A stretch of DNA of 64,000 bases from positions 98,870 through 162,869 of the forward strand of contig CALKHP010000003.1 of NCBI GenBank assembly GCA_937988775.1. Reading direction: 5' to 3'. Shown piece by piece: positions 17,179 to 24,718 of this stretch. How positions within the stretch are numbered: the first letter of the stretch is position 1; the number at the start of each line of letters is the position of its first letter. A program made the translations under genes and the position numbers. The DNA comes from an uncultured Alphaproteobacteria bacterium (GTDB taxonomy: Bacteria; Pseudomonadota; Alphaproteobacteria; Rhizobiales; Beijerinckiaceae). The notes beneath the pieces are model-generated. The model searched no databases, was not told the origin of the DNA, and saw nothing but the letters and a program-made list of their open reading frames with translations.

Positions 17179-18092
17179 TGCGTGCCTCCCGCCGGGCTCT
17201 TCGGCTCGCCCTGCGGCGTGCTCCCGCGCAGGTCGAGCAGGTACAGCGTCAGGATCTTGCGGTCGAGCGCCGACAGGCGCGCCTCCCAGCTCGGCATATG
17301 GCCCTGGCGGCCGCCCCAGATCGTGGTGTGGATCGCCTGCGCGTCGCCGCCATAGATCCAGTTGGCGTCGGTCAGGTCGGGCGCGCCGAGATCGGTGCTG
17401 CCCTTGGCGTTGTCGCCATGGCACGAGGCGCAATTGGCGGCGAACAGCGCCTTGCCGGCCTCGACCTGCTTGGCGGCGGCATCGCCCGCTGGCACGGGAT
17501 TCGACAGGCTGCGCACGAAAGCGACGAGATTGTCGATATCGGGGCGTTGCAGCATGCCGTCGCGGCCGAAGGCCAGCATCTGCGAGCTGCGCGTCTCGGG
17601 GTTCGTCGAATTGATGCCGACGCGGATCGTCTCGGCGATCGCCTCCGGCGAGCCGCCCCACAGCCACGCCGCCGTGGTCAGGTTGGGGAAGCCCTTGCCG
17701 CCCTTGGCGTCGAGCCCGTGGCAGGCGGCGCAATTGTCGCCGAACAGGGTGTGGCCGGTGCTGCGCACATCTGCCATCAGCCCGGCATCCTTCTGGATGG
17801 CGGCGAAGTCTTCCTTTTCGATGCGCTCGGTCCAGGGCGCACGCGCCTGCTCGGCCTGCTTGAGCGACTGGGTGACGACGTTGCGCTGGTCGATGCCGAG
17901 CAGGCCCTTGGTGTAGCTCGTGCCCGTCGGCCAGGCCGGCATCAGCAGCCAGTAGCCGAGGCCGAACAGGAAGGTGACGATCAGGAAGAAGTACACGACG
18001 CGCGGCACGCGCGTGTTCAGTTCCGTGATGCCGTTCCATTCGTGGCCGGTGGTCAGGTGGCCGGTAAAGGGGTCGCGTTGCTCTACCGCCAT
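17175..18092 (-). CDS. ccoP: cbb3-type cytochrome c oxidase subunit III (CcoP)
   Basis: A 305-aa dihaem cytochrome c subunit. The N-terminal E-W-N-G-I-T-E-L-N-T-R-V-P-R (15-31) followed by a membrane helix is typical of CcoP. Two haem-binding motifs are present, C-A-A-C-H at 121-125 and C-A-S-C-H at 221-225, each in a class I cytochrome c domain with a distal methionine candidate. It passes electrons from periplasmic cytochromes c to CcoO/CcoN. The ATG lies inside ccoQ, a 10-bp overlap, and the stop overlaps the 73-aa gene. Confidence 0.96.
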   Translation of the reverse strand: MAVEQRDPFTGHLTTGHEWNGITELNTRVPRVVYFFLIVTFLFGLGYWLLMPAWPTGTSYTKGLLGIDQRNVVTQSLKQAEQARAPWTERIEKEDFAAIQKDAGLMADVRSTGHTLFGDNCAACHGLDAKGGKGFPNLTTAAWLWGGSPEAIAETIRVGINSTNPETRSSQMLAFGRDGMLQRPDIDNLVAFVRSLSNPVPAGDAAAKQVEAGKALFAANCASCHGDNAKGSTDLGAPDLTDANWIYGGDAQAIHTTIWGGRQGHMPSWEARLSALDRKILTLYLLDLRGSTPQGEPKSPAGGTQ

Positions 18093-18253
18093 GGCTTGTC
18101 CTCCCCGGTCAGGATGGAATTGGCGGCGGCGTCGAATTCCTGCTTCTTCGACGGCCGGCAGGCGTAGATCATCACCGCGACCGACAGGCCGATGAGATAG
18201 AACAGCCCGAAGGATTTCGAGAACCAGACGAGGGTGTCATGCGCGAAGCTCAT
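18083..18253 (-). CDS. ccoQ: cbb3-type oxidase subunit CcoQ (56 aa)
   Basis: A 56-aa single-helix protein ending in A-C-R-P-S-K-K-Q-E-F-D-A-A-A-N-S-I-L, the characteristic CcoQ tail. CcoQ stabilises the CcoP-CcoNO interaction. Its start overlaps the ccoO stop (ATGA) and its end overlaps ccoP by 10 bp. It is short but unambiguous from position and tail sequence. Confidence 0.92.
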   Translation of the reverse strand: MSFAHDTLVWFSKSFGLFYLIGLSVAVMIYACRPSKKQEFDAAANSILTGEDKPWR

Positions 18254-19014
18254 GGCTTTTTCTCCGGCTGGCCGGCGGGTGTCGTCGCTGCGGCGGTGGC
18301 GGGCTGCTTCGCGGCATCGGTGAGGCGGCCGAGAATCTGCAGATAGGCGACGAGCGCGTCCATCTCGGTCAATTCGCCCGGCTTGCCGTCGAAGGCGCGC
18401 ACGTTGGTCGCTTCGCCGTAACGCTTGACGACGCCTTCCGCGAACGGCGTCTCCGGCGTCGCCTGGCCGTAGGCGTCGGCCGTCGCATTGGCGATCATGT
18501 CGTCGGTATAGGGCACGCCGACGGCGCGCTGCGCCTTGAGATGGCCGCTCAGGTCGCTGGTCTTGAGTTCGTTGCGCAACAGCCAGCGATAGGCCGGCAT
18601 GATCGAGGCCGCCATCACGTCGCGCGGGTTGTTGAGATGGGCGACATGCCACTCGTCGGAGTATTTTCCGCCGATGCGGGCGAGGTCCGGCCCGGTGCGC
18701 TTCGAGCCCCACAGCATCGGGTGGTCGTATTTCGACTCGACCGCCAGCGAATAGCTGCCGTAGCGCTCGACCTCGTCGCGCAGCGTGCGGATCATCTGCG
18801 AGTGGCAGGCATAGCAGCCCTCGCGGATGTAGATGTTGCGGCCGGCCAGCTCGAGCGGCGTGTAGACGCGCATGTCGGGCGCATCCTCAACCGTCTGGTG
18901 GATGGTGAACAGCGGCGCGATCTCGACGATGCCGCCGATGCTGGCCACGGCGATGATGCCGATGACCAGGCCGATCGCCTTGCGTTCAAGCCGGTATTGA
19001 AAGTTGAAGAACAT
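18250..19014 (-). CDS. ccoO: cbb3-type cytochrome c oxidase subunit II (CcoO)
   Basis: A 254-aa monohaem cytochrome c subunit with an N-terminal membrane anchor (about 12-35) and the haem motif C-Y-A-C-H at 67-71, followed by S-Q-M-I-R and the conserved R-Y-G-x-Y-S segment. W-G-S-K-R-T-G-P-D-L-A-R-I-G-G and I-M-P-A-Y (axial Met region) are also present. It is linked to CcoN with a 3-bp gap and to ccoQ by ATGA. The C-terminal Thr/Ala/Pro-rich tail is longer than in minimal CcoO proteins. Confidence 0.96.
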   Translation of the reverse strand: MFFNFQYRLERKAIGLVIGIIAVASIGGIVEIAPLFTIHQTVEDAPDMRVYTPLELAGRNIYIREGCYACHSQMIRTLRDEVERYGSYSLAVESKYDHPMLWGSKRTGPDLARIGGKYSDEWHVAHLNNPRDVMAASIMPAYRWLLRNELKTSDLSGHLKAQRAVGVPYTDDMIANATADAYGQATPETPFAEGVVKRYGEATNVRAFDGKPGELTEMDALVAYLQILGRLTDAAKQPATAAATTPAGQPEKKP

Positions 19015-19017
19015 CGG

Positions 19018-20679
19018 TCACTCTCCCGGCTGGAGGGCCGGCGCGGCGGCTGGCGCGGGCGAAGGACGGTCGTGGGCGGGATCGTGCGCGATCTCGGGCA
19101 CCGGGCCTCTGATGGTCATCCAGAGGTTGTAGCAGCCGATCAGCGTGCCGAGCAGGAAGCACAGGCCGCCGACGGCGCGCGCGATGTAGTAGGGGTGCAT
19201 GGCGATGACCGAATCCATGAAGGAATAGGCCAGCGTGCCGCTCTCGTTATAGGTCCGCCACATCAGCCCCTGGATGATGCCCGAGTTCCACATGGCGATG
19301 ACGTAGATCAGCGTGCCGGCGACCGCGAGCCAGAAATGCGCCTCGACGAGCTTGGCCGAATACATTGCCTGCCGTTTCCACATCATCGGCACCACGGCAT
19401 AGATCGAGCCGAAGGTGATCATCGCCACCCAGCCGAGCGCGCCGGCATGGACATGGCCGACCGTCCAGTCGGTATAATGCGACAGCGCGTTGACCGAGCG
19501 GATCGCCATGAACGAGCCCTCGAAGGTGGTCAGCCCGTAAAACACCGCCGCGACCATCATGAAGCGCAGCACGGCGTCGTCGCGCACCTTGTGCCAGGCG
19601 CCGTTCAGCGTCATCAGCGCGTTGCCGGCCGAGGCCCAGGACGGGATCAGCAGCATCAGCGAGAAGGTCATGCCGAGCGTCTGCACCCATTGCGGCAGCG
19701 CCGTGTAGTGCAGGTGGTGCGAGCCGGCCCACATGTAGAAGAAGGTGATGCCCCAGAAGCTGATGATCGACAGGCGGTAGGAATAGATCGGCCGCCCGGC
19801 CCGGATCGGCAGGAAGTAATACATCATGCCGAGGAAGCCCGAGGTCAGGAAGAAGGCGACGGCGTTATGGCCGTACCACCATTCCGTCATGGCATCCTGC
19901 ACGCCCGAGAACAGCGAGTAGCTTTTCACGCCCGCGAAGGACACCGGCACCGCCAGGTTGTTGACGATGTGCAGCATCGCCACCACCAGGATGAAGGCGA
20001 GGTAATACCAGTTGGCGACGTAGATATGCGGTTCCTTGCGCCGGGCGAGCGTGCGCAGGTACAGCACGAAATACACCACCCAGACGATGACGAGCCAGAT
20101 ATCGGCATACCATTCCGGCTCGGCATATTCCTTCGACTGCGTCACGCCCATCAGGTAGCCGGTGGCGGCGATGATGCAGAACAGGTTGTAGCCGAGCAGC
20201 ACGAACCACGGGCTGACCTGATCCGGCAGCCGGGCCCGCGTGGTGCGCTGCATGACGTAATACGAGGTGGCGATCAGCGCGTTGCCGCCGAAGCCGAAGA
20301 TCACGCCGGAGGTGTGCACCGGCCGCAGCCGTCCGAAGCTCGCCCAGCCGGCGTCGAAGGTCAGGTCGGGAAAGGCGAGCAGCCAGGCGACCCAGTCGCC
20401 GACGAACATGCCGGCCACGGCCCAGACCATGGCGAGCACGATGCCGACCTTGGCCGGATCGTCGTAATAGCGGCTGAGGCGTTCGTCGCTCGGCTCGGGC
20501 GCGAAATAACCCGACAGCATCACGAAGACGCCGAGCGTCGCCAGCACCAGCACGATGGCGCCGTGCACGCCGAACGGATCGTCATGGCCGGCGATGGCCA
20601 TCGTCAGGCCGATCAGTGCCATCACGCCGAGAATGACGAGCGCGCTCTGGCGTTCGTCCTTGGTCAGTTGCGCGATCAT
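19018..20679 (-). CDS. ccoN: cbb3-type cytochrome c oxidase catalytic subunit (CcoN)
   Basis: A 553-aa, about 12-to-14-helix haem-copper oxidase subunit. Key segments are H-T-S-G-V-I-F-G-F-G-G-N (low-spin haem His region), W-Y-G-H-N-A-V-A-F-F-L (Cu-B His), S-H-H-L-H-Y (two Cu-B histidines) and D-W-T-V-G-H-V-H-A-G-A-L-G-W (haem axial histidines). It reduces O2 at the high-affinity binuclear centre and pumps protons. The N-terminal 60 residues include two extra hydrophobic segments, as in some alphaproteobacterial CcoN proteins. First gene of the cco operon; no second copy is seen. Confidence 0.97.
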   Translation of the reverse strand: MIAQLTKDERQSALVILGVMALIGLTMAIAGHDDPFGVHGAIVLVLATLGVFVMLSGYFAPEPSDERLSRYYDDPAKVGIVLAMVWAVAGMFVGDWVAWLLAFPDLTFDAGWASFGRLRPVHTSGVIFGFGGNALIATSYYVMQRTTRARLPDQVSPWFVLLGYNLFCIIAATGYLMGVTQSKEYAEPEWYADIWLVIVWVVYFVLYLRTLARRKEPHIYVANWYYLAFILVVAMLHIVNNLAVPVSFAGVKSYSLFSGVQDAMTEWWYGHNAVAFFLTSGFLGMMYYFLPIRAGRPIYSYRLSIISFWGITFFYMWAGSHHLHYTALPQWVQTLGMTFSLMLLIPSWASAGNALMTLNGAWHKVRDDAVLRFMMVAAVFYGLTTFEGSFMAIRSVNALSHYTDWTVGHVHAGALGWVAMITFGSIYAVVPMMWKRQAMYSAKLVEAHFWLAVAGTLIYVIAMWNSGIIQGLMWRTYNESGTLAYSFMDSVIAMHPYYIARAVGGLCFLLGTLIGCYNLWMTIRGPVPEIAHDPAHDRPSPAPAAAPALQPGE

Positions 20680-20729
20680 GCCCCGGTCTCTCCATTCGAG
20701 GTGCCGGCCACGCGAACAGCCGTTTGCCC

Positions 20730-20743
20730 CACCTCAAGTTCAA
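20730..20743 (-). promoter_or_regulatory. Possible degenerate FNR/FixK-type half-site before ccoN
   Basis: Read on the minus strand the site is TTGAACTTGAGGTG. It matches the left ten positions of the FixK/FNR pattern (TTGA, C at position 6, GA at 9-10) but not the right TCAA half. It lies about 50-64 bp upstream of the ccoN start. cbb3 operons are usually FixK/FNR-controlled, so this is the best candidate, but half-sites occur by chance. Confidence 0.25.
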
Positions 20744-20788
20744 AACGCTTCTAGCCTGCCGTAACATTTGGCCGACTGCAACGGAGCG

Positions 20789-20809
20789 ATTTTGCCGCAC
20801 CGCAAAAAT
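20789..20809. promoter_or_regulatory. Inverted repeat upstream of ccoN
   Basis: ATTTTGC (20789-20795) and GCAAAAAT (20802-20809) are inverted around a 6-bp spacer, about 110-130 bp upstream of ccoN in the 245-bp gap to the cupin gene. It could be an operator or a weak hairpin ending the upstream operon. No T-run on either side makes a classical terminator convincing. Confidence 0.35.
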
Positions 20810-20924
20810 GATGGCGAAGCTAGCGTGGCGCGCGAGCGCGCTCTTTGCGCTGGCGCAACTTGGCGCGGGTGCGAAGAGTGCGGGTGGCGCACAAGGCTCG
20901 TGCCGCGTGCCGCGGCTGTGCCGC

Positions 20925-21245
20925 TCAGCCCTGTTCCGGCCGGGTCAGGCGGTAGAATTCGACGAAGAACCGGCCCGGCGCGATGAAGGCGACATGATGG
21001 GGCACCTCCGCCTCGATCACGACCTGCTCGCCGGCACCGACCAGCCGCTCGCCGGCATGAGGCGCCTCGAGCGTGTAGCGCAGGCGGCCTTCGAGCACGT
21101 GCAGCAGCCCCCAGGTGCCGGGCTTGGTGGCATGCGCCGCCTGCAGCCTGGCCGGGATGGTTTCCGGCGTGAAGTCGGGCGAGCGCCCGTAAGCCTCGAA
21201 GCCGGCCGGCAAGCGATCGGGGATGTGCTTTCCCGGCGTCGGCAT
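20925..21245 (-). CDS. DUF1971 cupin-like protein
   Basis: A 106-aa single-domain protein resembling DUF1971, the cupin-like domain also fused to TehB-type proteins: L-P-A-G-F near the N-terminus, a K-P-G-T-W-G-L-L-H-V-L-E-G-R-L-R-Y core, and V-I-E-A-E-V-P-H-H-V with two His. Cupins bind a metal or small ligand; the role here is unknown. An in-frame GTG at 21251 would overlap the preceding stop (GTGA); the ATG at 21245 is taken. Last gene of the operon that begins behind the NsrR-type palindrome. Confidence 0.75.
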   Translation of the reverse strand: MPTPGKHIPDRLPAGFEAYGRSPDFTPETIPARLQAAHATKPGTWGLLHVLEGRLRYTLEAPHAGERLVGAGEQVVIEAEVPHHVAFIAPGRFFVEFYRLTRPEQG

Positions 21246-21247
21246 GG

Positions 21248-21427
21248 TCACGACACCAGCACGGCGAAAATCATGCCGATGATGATCAGGATCAGGCCCC
21301 AGATCAGCATCGGCACCAATGTGGTTTCCTGCGCCGCCTCCTGCGGCTCCGGATGCCCGTTCTCGGTCGGGCCGCGTTGCAATGCCTGGCGTTCATTGCT
21401 GTCCATGAGCGTGGTTCCCGTCATCAT
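21248..21427 (-). CDS. Small single-helix membrane protein (59 aa)
   Basis: A 59-aa protein with a polar N-terminus and one C-terminal membrane helix (P-M-L-I-W-G-L-I-L-I-I-I-G-M-I-F-A-V-L-V-S). An AGGGG about 9 bp before the ATG supports the start; an ATG directly after it and one seven codons later are alternatives. No family recognised. It lies between the 79-aa gene and the cupin gene in the NsrR-type operon and is probably co-transcribed. Confidence 0.6.
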   Translation of the reverse strand: MMTGTTLMDSNERQALQRGPTENGHPEPQEAAQETTLVPMLIWGLILIIIGMIFAVLVS

Positions 21428-21464
21428 TTGCGTTTTCCCCTGTGCTGAACGTGCGCGCACCGGC

Positions 21465-21704
21465 TTACAGTGCGTCGGGGCTGATCTGCCGGCTGAGCCG
21501 ATGCAGCAGCGCATTGAATTTCCGCCATTCGCCCGGCGCGTCGTGGCGCAGCGCGGCGCAGGCCTTGCCGGCGAGCCGGCTCGCCTCGCGCGGTTCGCCC
21601 GCCGCCGCCAGCGCCGAAAGCCCGGCGACGAGCACGTCGGCGAGCGCGCCGAGCGGCGCCGGCATGCCCGGCCCGCCGTCCGGAACAGAACCCGGCGCGT
21701 TCAC
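21465..21704 (-). CDS. Conserved-looking small protein (79 aa), function unknown
   Basis: A 79-aa, alanine-rich, probably helical protein with no membrane segment. The second half (E-P-R-E-A-S-R-L-A-G-K-A-C-A-A-L-R...W-R-K-F-N-A-L-L-H-R-L) looks like a small helical bundle. Its ATG overlaps the stop of the Nfu_N-DUF59 gene (ATGA), which is the main support that it is real and suggests a functional tie to that protein. No known domain recognised. Confidence 0.65.
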   Translation of the reverse strand: MNAPGSVPDGGPGMPAPLGALADVLVAGLSALAAAGEPREASRLAGKACAALRHDAPGEWRKFNALLHRLSRQISPDAL

Positions 21705-22327
21705 CAGCCGCCCTCGTCGACAATGCCGAAATGCTGCTTGGCCTCGTCATTCATCATGCCGGGCTGCCAGGGCGGATCGTAGGTCAGCACGACCTCGACA
21801 TCGGTGACGCCGGCGACGGCGCGCGCCGCCTCGCCCGAACCCTCCTGCAGATAGCTCGTGGCCGGGCAGCCGCGCGTCGTCGTGGTCATCGCGATCGTCG
21901 CCGCGCCGTCCGCGGTGACGGCGACGCCGTAGACCAGGCCGAGATCGACGATATTATAGCCGAGTTCGGGATCGATGACCTGGCGCAGCGCATTGCGGAT
22001 GGTTTCGGCCAGTTCGCCCTCGTCGCCTTGCGCCGCCGTGGCGGGCGCCGTGAGGATGGGGGCGCCGGACATGAAATGCTGCATGATCGTGCCGAGGATC
22101 GCCGGCTTCAGATGCGGCCACTCGCCGCCGTTCTTGGTGACGATGATGAAATCGGAGCCGAGTTGCACGCCTGCCACGCCCTGAATCTCGAACAGATGGG
22201 CGGCAAGCGGCGAGCGCGCCGCCTCGGCCCGGTCGTGCAGTTCGAGCGTGCCTTCGCCGAGCACCGACTGGCCGGGCAGGAACTTCATCTTGGCCAGGTT
22301 CGGCTGGGCCTCCGTCTGGATGAACAT
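21701..22327 (-). CDS. Nfu N-terminal domain fused to a DUF59/MIP18 Fe-S assembly domain
   Basis: A 208-aa two-domain protein. Residues 1-90 are a clear Nfu_N domain (M-F-I-Q-T-E, K-F-L-P-G, V-L-G-E-G-T, G-V-Q-L-G-S-D-F-I-I-V-T-K, W-P-H-L-K-P-A-I-L, F-M-S-G-A-P). Residues about 105-200 are a DUF59/MIP18 domain: D-P-E-L-G-Y-N-I-V-D-L-G-L-V-Y, T-T-R-G-C-P with the single conserved Cys154, and a W-x-P-x-M-M-N-D-E-A tail as in SufT/PaaD-like proteins. Standard Nfu proteins carry a C-x-x-C NifU-like domain after Nfu_N; here it is replaced by DUF59. Likely role: Fe-S cluster assembly, transfer or repair. In the NsrR-type operon this points to clusters damaged by NO or low oxygen. Confidence 0.85.
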   Translation of the reverse strand: MFIQTEAQPNLAKMKFLPGQSVLGEGTLELHDRAEAARSPLAAHLFEIQGVAGVQLGSDFIIVTKNGGEWPHLKPAILGTIMQHFMSGAPILTAPATAAQGDEGELAETIRNALRQVIDPELGYNIVDLGLVYGVAVTADGAATIAMTTTTRGCPATSYLQEGSGEAARAVAGVTDVEVVLTYDPPWQPGMMNDEAKQHFGIVDEGGW

Positions 22328-22339
22328 GGTTCGATCTCC

Positions 22340-22864
22340 TCACGCGGCCTCGGCCGCGCCACCGATCTTCACCAGCACCTTGTAGGTCGTGCCGTCCGGC
22401 TCGAAGGCGCCGCGCCAGCTATGGCCGCGCTTGGCAAGCTCCGGGAACAGGAACAGCGGCTCGCGGCACAGCAGCGCCGCCAGCACCTCGCCCTTGGCCA
22501 TTTCGGCGGTCGTGGCCATGATGCGCACCATCGGCTCCGGCGGATCGAGGTCGCGATTGTCGAGAAAGCGCGCCGGCTCCGGCCACGCGCCGTCTTGCGC
22601 GGCGGCCGCGCCGGCGGGCTCGGGCGCCCAGTCGACATCGGACGGCGTGAACAGCACCTCCCAGTCGCCGCCGGCGAGTTCCTTCGCCTCATGGCTGAAG
22701 CCCCGGGAGGCGAGCACATGCAGCAGCGGCGTCGGCTTGAAGGTCGCCAGCAGACGCAGGCCGTCTCCGGGCGCGAGCCCGGCGACGGCGCCCATGATCT
22801 GCTCGAACGGTTCGCCGCCGTCCCGCAGGACCGGGCGCACGTCGACCTCGACGAAATGCGTCAT
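22340..22864 (-). CDS. DUF2249 protein with two tandem domains
   Basis: A 174-aa protein built of two TusA/SirA-like DUF2249 units. The first has V-D-V-R-P-V-L-R-D-G-G-E-P-F-E-Q-I-M...L-L-A-T-F-K-P-T-P-L-L-H-V-L and G-D-W-E-V-L-F. The second is more diverged, with a P-P-E-P-M-V-R-I-M-A-T-T-A-E-M core and F-L-F-P-E-L-A-K-R-G-H-S-W-R-G. DUF2249 proteins often accompany NO-related and denitrification genes; their molecular role is not settled. It is 12 bp before the Nfu_N-DUF59 gene and 13 bp after the 12-TM gene, in one operon. Confidence 0.8.
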   Translation of the reverse strand: MTHFVEVDVRPVLRDGGEPFEQIMGAVAGLAPGDGLRLLATFKPTPLLHVLASRGFSHEAKELAGGDWEVLFTPSDVDWAPEPAGAAAAQDGAWPEPARFLDNRDLDPPEPMVRIMATTAEMAKGEVLAALLCREPLFLFPELAKRGHSWRGAFEPDGTTYKVLVKIGGAAEAA

Positions 22865-22877
22865 GATGTTTCTCCTT

Positions 22878-24233
22878 TCAGGCGCGAGAGCTTGTGCAGA
22901 GCAGCAGCCGTGGCCGGCTCGCGCCCGCCGGCAGGCGCATCTCGCTCTTGACGTTGACGAGCCGGCGGCTGCGCACCAGTTGCGCGGCGATGCCGATGGT
23001 GGCGAGCGCCATCGCGGCGGCCGTGACGCGGAAGATGAGCCCGGCATCGAACAGCAGCGCCAGCGTGCCGCACCACATGGCGGCGAAATACAGCCAGAAC
23101 CACTGACGCGCGCGGTCCTCGGTCACGAGATCCTGCACGCGCGGCGTCGGCGCCTTGCCGAGCACCGGGCCGTAGCATTCGAGCCAGGTCAGGAAGGCGA
23201 CGATCTTGTAGAGCTTGGCGAGGCCGAGCCCCGACAGCCAGCCGAAGGCGACGAGGAACACGCTCGCGGCCACCGCGCTGTCGGGCAGGCCGAGGCCGAT
23301 CGCGGCCAGCGTCAGCAGCACGCTCGCGGCGAGGCTCGCCAGCGCGAGGATGGCCATGCGGCTGTTCAACTCGATGCGCCGGCGCTTGCGGGCACGGTAC
23401 ATATGCGCGATGTCGGCGCCGTAGAAGCCGAGCGCGCCGAGCGCCGGCACGCCGGCGAGCGCCAGCGCCAGGTTGCGGCTGAAGTCGAGGCAGATGGCGG
23501 CGAGGCCGCCGAGCACGGCGAGCGCCAGCGCGGCGGTGCCGCAATGCAGCGCGATGCGCGTGCGTGTCGTGCCGGGCTCCGGCGCCAGCATGAACATCGC
23601 CAGCAGGCGGTAGCTGACGCCCATCGCGCATAAGGTGAGCCAGCCGCCGAGCCCGGCGACGGCGTGGATCGGCACGCCGAGCGCCGTGACCTCGGTGAAA
23701 TGCGCCAGCGAAAGCGTGCCGCCGAGCACGAGCGCGAAGACCAGGCCGAGCAGCACGGTCGCGGCAAGGCCGAACAGGCCGACGAGCACGAAGCGGGCCG
23801 GCAGCGGCAAGGGCCGCGCCTGCCACAGCGTGCGGCCGAGATTCCAGATGGCGAGGCCGAAGCCGATGACGAGCAGCCCGCCGGCAACCGGCAGGAACGG
23901 GACATTGATCGTGAGGTGGCCGCCGAGCCGCAGGAAGCCGGCGAGCAGCAGGGCGAGCCCGCCGACAAGGGCGATCAGCGTCGGCAGCGGCAGGGTGTTG
24001 CTGTAGAGCGGCTTGGCGACGAGCACGGGCACGAACTGGAACAGCGCGCCGCACATCAGCAGGCTGAGCCAGCCGATGGCGGCGAGATGCACCAGCACCA
24101 GCGTATCGGGGTCCTGCAGCCCGGCGCGCGGGTAACCGAAGCCGGCCGCCATCAGCAACTCGGCGCCGAGCAGCGCGGCGAGCGCGGCGGCGAAATAGGA
24201 CATGGTCCAACGGGACAGCGTGACGCCGGGCAC
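22878..24233 (-). CDS. About 12-helix membrane protein, haem-copper-oxidase/NnrS-like
   Basis: A 451-aa polytopic membrane protein. Histidines lie in or at the ends of helices in a pattern reminiscent of haem-copper oxidase-like or NnrS-type proteins: V-L-V-H-L-A-A-I-G-W-L (about 48), A-H-F-T-E-V-T-A-L-G, V-P-I-H-A-V-A-G-L-G-G-W and A-D-I-A-H-M-Y. It has a cytoplasmic-looking R-K-R-R-R-I-E loop. The GTG at 24233 is preceded by GGAGG at a good distance and is chosen over an ATG ten codons downstream. Placed between DUF2249 genes behind an NsrR-type site, it may bind haem or metal and act in NO tolerance or respiration. This is inference; exact family uncertain. Confidence 0.7.
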   Translation of the reverse strand: MPGVTLSRWTMSYFAAALAALLGAELLMAAGFGYPRAGLQDPDTLVLVHLAAIGWLSLLMCGALFQFVPVLVAKPLYSNTLPLPTLIALVGGLALLLAGFLRLGGHLTINVPFLPVAGGLLVIGFGLAIWNLGRTLWQARPLPLPARFVLVGLFGLAATVLLGLVFALVLGGTLSLAHFTEVTALGVPIHAVAGLGGWLTLCAMGVSYRLLAMFMLAPEPGTTRTRIALHCGTAALALAVLGGLAAICLDFSRNLALALAGVPALGALGFYGADIAHMYRARKRRRIELNSRMAILALASLAASVLLTLAAIGLGLPDSAVAASVFLVAFGWLSGLGLAKLYKIVAFLTWLECYGPVLGKAPTPRVQDLVTEDRARQWFWLYFAAMWCGTLALLFDAGLIFRVTAAAMALATIGIAAQLVRSRRLVNVKSEMRLPAGASRPRLLLCTSSRA

Positions 24234-24289
24234 GGGCGGCCTCCATGATGTGCTGGCGCGCCGGCGGCTACGGCCGGCGCGCCGATGGT

Positions 24290-24550
24290 TCAGGCGGCTT
24301 TCAGCAGGCGGCCGATCGAGACGCGCCAGACCTGCGGGCCCTTCTCGAGATAGGTCCAGGAGAACTGTTTCGGATGCTCGGCCTCGAGCTGGTAATAGAG
24401 AGGCTTGGGATCGTGATCGTTGACCAGCACGAAGGAACCGCCCGGCGCGAGCTGGTCGACAAGCTGGAAAATCCGTTCATGCCGCTTGGCCGGGATCAGG
24501 CTGCGGACATCGATCTCGCCGCTGGCCGCGGCCTCGCTTGCTTGCGCCAT
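24290..24550 (-). CDS. DUF2249 protein, single domain (86 aa)
   Basis: An 86-aa DUF2249 protein: I-D-V-R-S-L-I-P-A-K-R-H-E-R-I-F-Q-L-V-D-Q-L, S-F-V-L-V-N-D-H-D-P-K-P-L-Y-Y-Q-L and the terminal W-x-V-x-I-G-R pattern are all present. The start has AAGGAG 7 bp upstream. It is the first gene of the leftward operon and starts about 115 bp from the NsrR-type palindrome. Proteins of this type with the N-D-H-D-P-K-P-L motif are common near NO-reductase and nnrS genes; the function is unproven but probably concerns redox or Fe-S/NO chemistry. Confidence 0.85.
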   Translation of the reverse strand: MAQASEAAASGEIDVRSLIPAKRHERIFQLVDQLAPGGSFVLVNDHDPKPLYYQLEAEHPKQFSWTYLEKGPQVWRVSIGRLLKAA

Positions 24551-24665
24551 GGGATGCTCCTTCACGTCGGCCGCGCGCTCGAACGGACAGGCGGCGCGAC
24601 CGGCCATCCCCATCCGCCGCGGCCGCGATGGCGCCGCCGCGTTTCGTCATCGACACTCTTCCTAC

Positions 24666-24690
24666 AAAGATGTATTGTCAATGCATCTTT
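24666..24690. promoter_or_regulatory. NsrR-type operator in a divergent promoter
   Basis: The arms AAAGATGTATT (24666-24676) and AATGCATCTTT (24680-24690) form a 25-bp palindrome with one mismatch and a 3-bp centre. This agrees closely with the NsrR consensus (AAGATG, C/T, ATTT - AAAT, A/G, CATCTT) known for the NO-sensing Rrf2-family repressor. It lies between the divergent 86-aa DUF2249 gene and the 68-aa gene and can control both. No nsrR gene is in the window; another Rrf2-family repressor with the same specificity is the alternative. Confidence 0.8.
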
Positions 24691-24718
24691 TAAACGCCAC
24701 CAATCGGGAGGGGTCAAA

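Noticed and set aside
18541..20754. Plus-strand open frame of about 740 codons opposite ccoO and ccoN
   Set aside because: Antisense shadow, rich in His/Asp/Arg/Gln; no motif.
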